DNA of 17,299 nucleotides from Treponema sp. UBA4692. Lineage in GTDB: Bacteria; Spirochaetota; Spirochaetia; Treponematales; Treponemataceae. This document shows positions 14,650 to 17,299 of this stretch, piece after piece (position 1 is the stretch's first letter; every line of letters starts with the position of its first letter). The notes under the pieces were generated by a model, which worked only from the letters and a program-made list of their open reading frames with translations, had not been told where the DNA came from and did not search any database. The stretch spans positions 1-17,299 of the forward strand of contig DHKO01000049.1 of assembly GCA_002404895.1 (NCBI GenBank), in the 5' to 3' direction. The translations under genes and the position numbers were made by a program.

Positions 14650-14681
14650 TAAAAAAAGCCGGATTCTTACATCCGGCTTTT
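14650..14681 (-). terminator. Rho-independent terminator of secG
   Basis: On the minus strand AAAAGCCGGAT (14681-14671) pairs perfectly with ATCCGGCTTTT (14664-14654) around a 6-nt loop, followed by further T residues to 14651. It starts 11 nt after the secG stop. A third matching segment (14631-14643) can pair with the middle strand instead. Confidence 0.88.
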
Positions 14682-14691
14682 CACAATTTTA

Positions 14692-15129
14692 TTAGTTACC
14701 AGCCTCAGCCGCCGGTGCTTCAACAGAATCAACAGTTTCTGCCGATTCAACCGGTGCGCCTGCATCTTCTGCTTTTTTCCACCATTTCTCGTTTGTTTCA
14801 GAAGCTGCTTCCGATTCAGAATTTTCTGTTTTTGACTGTTCCGCCTGAAGCTCAGCCGCTGCCTCGTTCATTGCCTTTGCATCATCAGCAGTTTTTGTTG
14901 AATAAGCCTTCGCAATAACAAAAGTCGCAACAAAAAACAAAACAACAAACACAATCGTCGCCTTTGTCAAAACCGAAGCAGAATGTGAACCGAAAGCCTG
15001 CGAGTTACCGCCGCCAAGAAGCCCGCCCATTCCGCTGCTTTCCTGATCCTGAACAAGAACCAAAAGGACAAGCAAAACAGAAATAACCACAAAAGCAACC
15101 ATAAGAATTGTCAAAACAACCGAGTTCAT
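14692..15129 (-). CDS. secG: Preprotein translocase subunit SecG, 145 aa, with long acidic tail
   Basis: A small accessory subunit of the SecYEG export channel. Transmembrane helix 1 spans about 4-26 and helix 2 about 57-75. Between them lies the conserved cytoplasmic loop SSGMGGLLGGGNSQAFGSHS with the GG...G....FG pattern of SecG. Typical SecG proteins end soon after helix 2, but here about 70 residues follow, rich in Glu, Ala and Ser with a WW pair (NEKWWKKAEDAG). GGAGT lies before the ATG. It is downstream of tpiA with its own promoter at 15175-15203 and ends at a strong terminator. Confidence 0.93.
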   Translation of the reverse strand: MNSVVLTILMVAFVVISVLLVLLVLVQDQESSGMGGLLGGGNSQAFGSHSASVLTKATIVFVVLFFVATFVIAKAYSTKTADDAKAMNEAAAELQAEQSKTENSESEAASETNEKWWKKAEDAGAPVESAETVDSVEAPAAEAGN

Positions 15130-15174
15130 ATTTACTCCAAAACATTCAAAAACTTGTTAAAATTAGTGCTACAT

Positions 15175-15203
15175 ATAATATAGAAACAAATATTTATAGT
15201 CAA
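15175..15203 (-). promoter_or_regulatory. Sigma-70 promoter for secG
   Basis: On the minus strand TTGACT (15198-15203) and TATTAT (15175-15180) are separated by exactly 17 nt. The -35 box touches the tpiA stop codon. Transcription would begin near 15168, about 39 nt before the secG ATG. Confidence 0.65.
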
Positions 15204-15962
15204 TTATTTACCGAGCGCGCTCTTGCAGATTGGAATAAACGTCTCAGATTTCAGGGAAGCTCCGCCAATCAGGCCGCCGTCAATATCCGGCTGGCTTAGA
15301 AGAGCATCTGCATTTTTCGCATTCATAGAGCCGCCGTAAAGGATTCTAATCTCCTCGGCCGCTTTCTTCCCGAAAATATCAGCAATTACAGAGCGAACTG
15401 ACTTATGGACACGCTGCGCTTCCTCTGGAGTCGCGGTATTTCCAGTTCCAATTGCCCAAATCGGCTCATAAGCGATTGTAATTCGCGAAAGCTCCGCAGG
15501 AGAAACATTTTCAAGACCACTGTTAATCTGAAGCTCGCAAACATTGTCGGTAACTCCGGCGATTTTCTGGGAGCCAAGCTCGCCGATGCAAAGAACAACG
15601 TCAAGACCGTTGTCCAAAGCCTTGCGAACTTTTTTTCCGATAAGGCGATTGCTTTCATAAAATTCATAACGGCGTTCCGAATGGCCAAGAATCACAGCCT
15701 GAACTCCAATATCTTTGAGCATCGCCCCGGAAACCGCTCCCGTGTGTGCTCCGTTGTCTGTTGCAGCCATATCCTGCGCGCCAAGAAGAATATTTGAATC
15801 TTTTATTACTTCGTGAACCGCATCAAGATAGACAAATGGAGGCGCAATCATGAACTTGCCGTCTAAGCCTTTTAATTTCTCAACCAGCTCTTTAGCCAAA
15901 GCAACAGCTCCAGCCCTGTCCATGTTCATCTTCCAGTTACCTGCTACATACTTTGAACGCAT
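15204..15962 (-). CDS. tpiA: Triose-phosphate isomerase, 252 aa
   Basis: Interconverts dihydroxyacetone phosphate and glyceraldehyde 3-phosphate in glycolysis. Catalytic residues are all present: Lys11 in GNWKMN (8-13), His94 in GHSERR (93-98) and Glu166 in AYEPIWAIGTG (164-174). The phosphate-binding loops ILYGGSMN and GGLIGGASL are intact. The frame is open to a TTG at 15974, but the ATG at 15962 is chosen because GGAG lies 6 nt upstream and the protein then starts MRSKYVAGNWK, as is usual. It has its own strong promoter (16008-16036) and leads into secG. pgk lies upstream in the same direction, separated by 489 nt and a terminator. Confidence 0.98.
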   Translation of the reverse strand: MRSKYVAGNWKMNMDRAGAVALAKELVEKLKGLDGKFMIAPPFVYLDAVHEVIKDSNILLGAQDMAATDNGAHTGAVSGAMLKDIGVQAVILGHSERRYEFYESNRLIGKKVRKALDNGLDVVLCIGELGSQKIAGVTDNVCELQINSGLENVSPAELSRITIAYEPIWAIGTGNTATPEEAQRVHKSVRSVIADIFGKKAAEEIRILYGGSMNAKNADALLSQPDIDGGLIGGASLKSETFIPICKSALGK

Positions 15963-15971
15963 TTTATTCTC

Positions 15972-15985
15972 CAATAAATTTATTG
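15972..15985. other. 14-bp perfect palindrome in the tpiA leader
   Basis: CAATAAATTTATTG is its own reverse complement and overlaps the first bases of the tpiA ribosome-binding region. It is AT-rich, so it may be chance, but its place in the leader could affect translation or bind a dimeric regulator. Confidence 0.3.
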
Positions 15986-16007
15986 TTTCGTACCTTAGTA
16001 TTATCTC

Positions 16008-16036
16008 ATTCTAACTTCTATTTTCCTAGATGTCAA
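16008..16036 (-). promoter_or_regulatory. Sigma-70 promoter for tpiA
   Basis: On the minus strand a perfect TTGACA (16031-16036) and TAGAAT (16008-16013, five of six) are separated by 17 nt. The start is expected near 16001, giving a leader of about 39 nt. This is the best promoter match in the window. Confidence 0.75.
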
Positions 16037-16322
16037 AAAGTAGAACTGCCAAGATTAAACATCGCCCTTTCTACAATAAGGCGAAATCAAACGAACGCGA
16101 AAGATAAAATGTCCGCAAACGGAGAGAACAATCCTAAAAATGAATTAGGCAAAAAGATAAGACTCCATGCAAGCGACGCAAATAATAATTTTTCAAAATT
16201 GAAAAGATATAAAATTAAAGAAAAATGTTAAGCCGAAAAAAATAGAAAGAAAGCATTTTTAAGACAAAAAATTGGCAAGCCTTTTAAGATGGTGGCAGGG
16301 GCGAATCTTTTATGAAAGGTGC
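16037..16322. other. AT-rich intergenic region between pgk and tpiA, no confident gene
   Basis: No RNA-gene structure was recognised. A plus-strand frame at 16109-16231 could encode 40 residues rich in Lys and Asn, but it lacks a ribosome site and similarity to anything recognised. CCTTT/AAAGG and AAGAT/ATCTT pairs (about 16280-16317) can form an imperfect hairpin beyond the pgk terminator. Confidence 0.4.
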
Positions 16323-16349
16323 AAAAAAAATGCCGAGGCAAGCCCGGCA
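16323..16349 (-). terminator. Rho-independent terminator of pgk
   Basis: On the minus strand TGCCGGG-CTTGC-CTCGGCA (16349-16331) forms a seven-pair stem including one G-T pair with a 5-nt loop, followed by eight T residues (16330-16323). It lies about 100 nt after the pgk stop. Confidence 0.75.
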
Positions 16350-16451
16350 AAAAAATCATTAGCATTGCTTATTTTGCCGCAAAATTTTAGCCAAAACCGG
16401 CAATCGATTTTCCTGCCAATTTTTGCAAGCAAAAATCACAATCGACTTTAG

Positions 16452-17299
16452 TTATTTTGTAGCCAAAATAGCGATTCCTGGAAGAGTTTTTCCCTCCAAG
16501 AATTCAAGAGAAGCTCCGCCGCCTGTTGAAACGTGGCTCATCTTGTCTGCAAGGTGGAACTTGTTCACAGCGGCAACAGAATCTCCGCCGCCGACAACAG
16601 TCATCGCTCCGCGTCCAGTCGCCTCAGCAACAAGGTTCGCGACAGCTTCCGTTCCCTTTGCGAATGCGTCAAATTCAAACACACCAACAGGTCCGTTCCA
16701 TACGACAGATTTCGCTGTTGAAAGAACTTCTTTGTAAAGCTCAAGAGTTTTCGGGCCAACATCCATTGCCATAAGATTGTCAGGAATATCAACGCCGTCA
16801 ACTGCAACAGGAGTCGCGTTAGCATCAAATTTATCCGCTGCGACATGGTCAACAGGAAGAACAATCTTTACGCCTTTAGCCTCAGCATCCTTCAAAAGTT
16901 TTTTAGCTGTGTCGATAAAGTCATCCTCAACCAAAGAGATTCCGACTTTGTGTCCCTGAGCTTTCAGGAATGTGTAAGCCATTCCGCCGCCGATAATCAA
17001 GGCAGAAGCATTTTTCAAGAGGCTTTCCAAGACAGCGATTTTTGAAGAAACCTTTGCGCCGCCGATAATTGCCACCTGCGGTTTTGGAGGATTTGTAACC
17101 ATTGGCTGGATATATTTAACCTCTTTTTCCATAAGGAAGCCGCCGACAGGCTGCTCTTTCATAAATTTAGCGATTGTTGCGGTAGAAGCCTGATCGCGGT
17201 GAGCAGTTCCAAAAGCATCGTTTACAAAGATGTCGCCGTAAGTAGCGAGCTCTTTTGCCATTGATTCACGTTCTGCAGCGTCTTTTGAAGTTTCTTCTT
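16452..17299 (-). CDS. pgk: Phosphoglycerate kinase, C-terminal two thirds (partial)
   Basis: Transfers phosphate from 1,3-bisphosphoglycerate to ADP in glycolysis. The gene is cut by the window end; 282 codons are present, against about 390-420 in full-length enzymes. The frame is open through to 17299 (ETSKDAAERESMAKELATYG), so the internal ATG at 17261 is not the start. Diagnostic segments are DIFVNDAFGTAHR, IIGGAKVSSKI, the ADP-site region GGGMAYTFLKAQG, VWNGPVGVFE, and the C-terminal GGGDSVAAV and STGGGASLEFLEGK loops. All are intact. It is followed, after a terminator and a 489-nt gap, by tpiA, the next glycolytic enzyme in the same orientation. Confidence 0.97.
   Translation of the reverse strand, partial: EETSKDAAERESMAKELATYGDIFVNDAFGTAHRDQASTATIAKFMKEQPVGGFLMEKEVKYIQPMVTNPPKPQVAIIGGAKVSSKIAVLESLLKNASALIIGGGMAYTFLKAQGHKVGISLVEDDFIDTAKKLLKDAEAKGVKIVLPVDHVAADKFDANATPVAVDGVDIPDNLMAMDVGPKTLELYKEVLSTAKSVVWNGPVGVFEFDAFAKGTEAVANLVAEATGRGAMTVVGGGDSVAAVNKFHLADKMSHVSTGGGASLEFLEGKTLPGIAILATK

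Noticed and set aside
15963..15974. Four extra residues for TpiA using a TTG start at 15974
   Set aside because: The TTG falls within the AT-rich palindrome and overlaps the GGAG that serves the ATG at 15962; the shorter form matches the usual TIM start.
15953..16231. Plus-strand 92-residue frame running from tpiA into the gap
   Set aside because: Its start is within the antisense of tpiA and it passes through the tpiA promoter; only the last 40 codons are even remotely plausible.
16419..16436. ATTTTTGC-AA-GCAAAAAT inverted repeat as the pgk terminator
   Set aside because: The loop is only 2 nt and the stem is AT-rich with no T-run; the GC-rich hairpin at 16331-16349 with eight T residues is a much better terminator.
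1..17299. Defence island, prophage, CRISPR array or secondary-metabolite cluster
   Set aside because: All genes are core metabolism, export, energetics or stress genes with uniform composition; no repeat-spacer array, integrase or toxin-antitoxin pair was seen.

Overview
The window reads as chromosomal backbone of an anaerobic spirochaete, most likely a Treponema (host- or rumen-associated type). This is inferred from a complete archaeal/vacuolar-type ATPase operon in the order H(G)-C-I-K-F-E-A-B-D, a BspA-type Treponema leucine-rich-repeat protein, rubrerythrin, a sodium-pump decarboxylase, moderately AT-rich DNA and strong Shine-Dalgarno sites. No phage, IS element, CRISPR array, tRNA or rRNA was seen. 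Nearly all genes are on the minus strand; rubrerythrin is the only confident plus-strand gene.

Layout from left to right. Positions 1-422 hold the start of a biotin-dependent carboxyltransferase/decarboxylase alpha subunit (cut by the window edge), the small membrane gamma subunit oadG, and their promoter. Positions 500-1178 hold rubrerythrin with its own promoter, which is overlapped by a Fur/PerR-like half-site, and a bidirectional terminator. Positions 1235-2104 encode a leucine-rich-repeat protein without a signal peptide. Positions 2163-4374 hold lysC-dapB, two enzymes of the aspartate-to-lysine branch. Positions 4428-14564 form a long minus-strand cluster that begins with a PtsN-like EIIA protein, runs through nine V-type ATPase subunits and ends with a universal stress protein. 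Positions 14650-17299 hold secG, tpiA and the 3' two thirds of pgk, each with recognisable promoters or terminators.

Functionally the window joins glycolysis (pgk, tpiA), membrane energetics (V-ATPase, decarboxylase pump), protein export (secG), lysine synthesis and peroxide defence.

The least ordinary part is inside the V-ATPase operon. Most gene junctions there are tight (-4 to 54 nt), but three gaps (upstream of atpE, atpA-atpB and atpB-atpD) are 177-284 nt long and filled with GC-richer, hairpin-forming sequence. Two of them share a nearly identical 25-28 nt block. In the atpA-atpB gap the ribosome-binding/start region of atpB appears twice, 129 nt apart, and the upstream copy now runs into a stop after 14 codons. 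I saw no clear new defence or mobile system; these intra-operon elements and the PtsN/ATPase/Usp linkage are the best leads.
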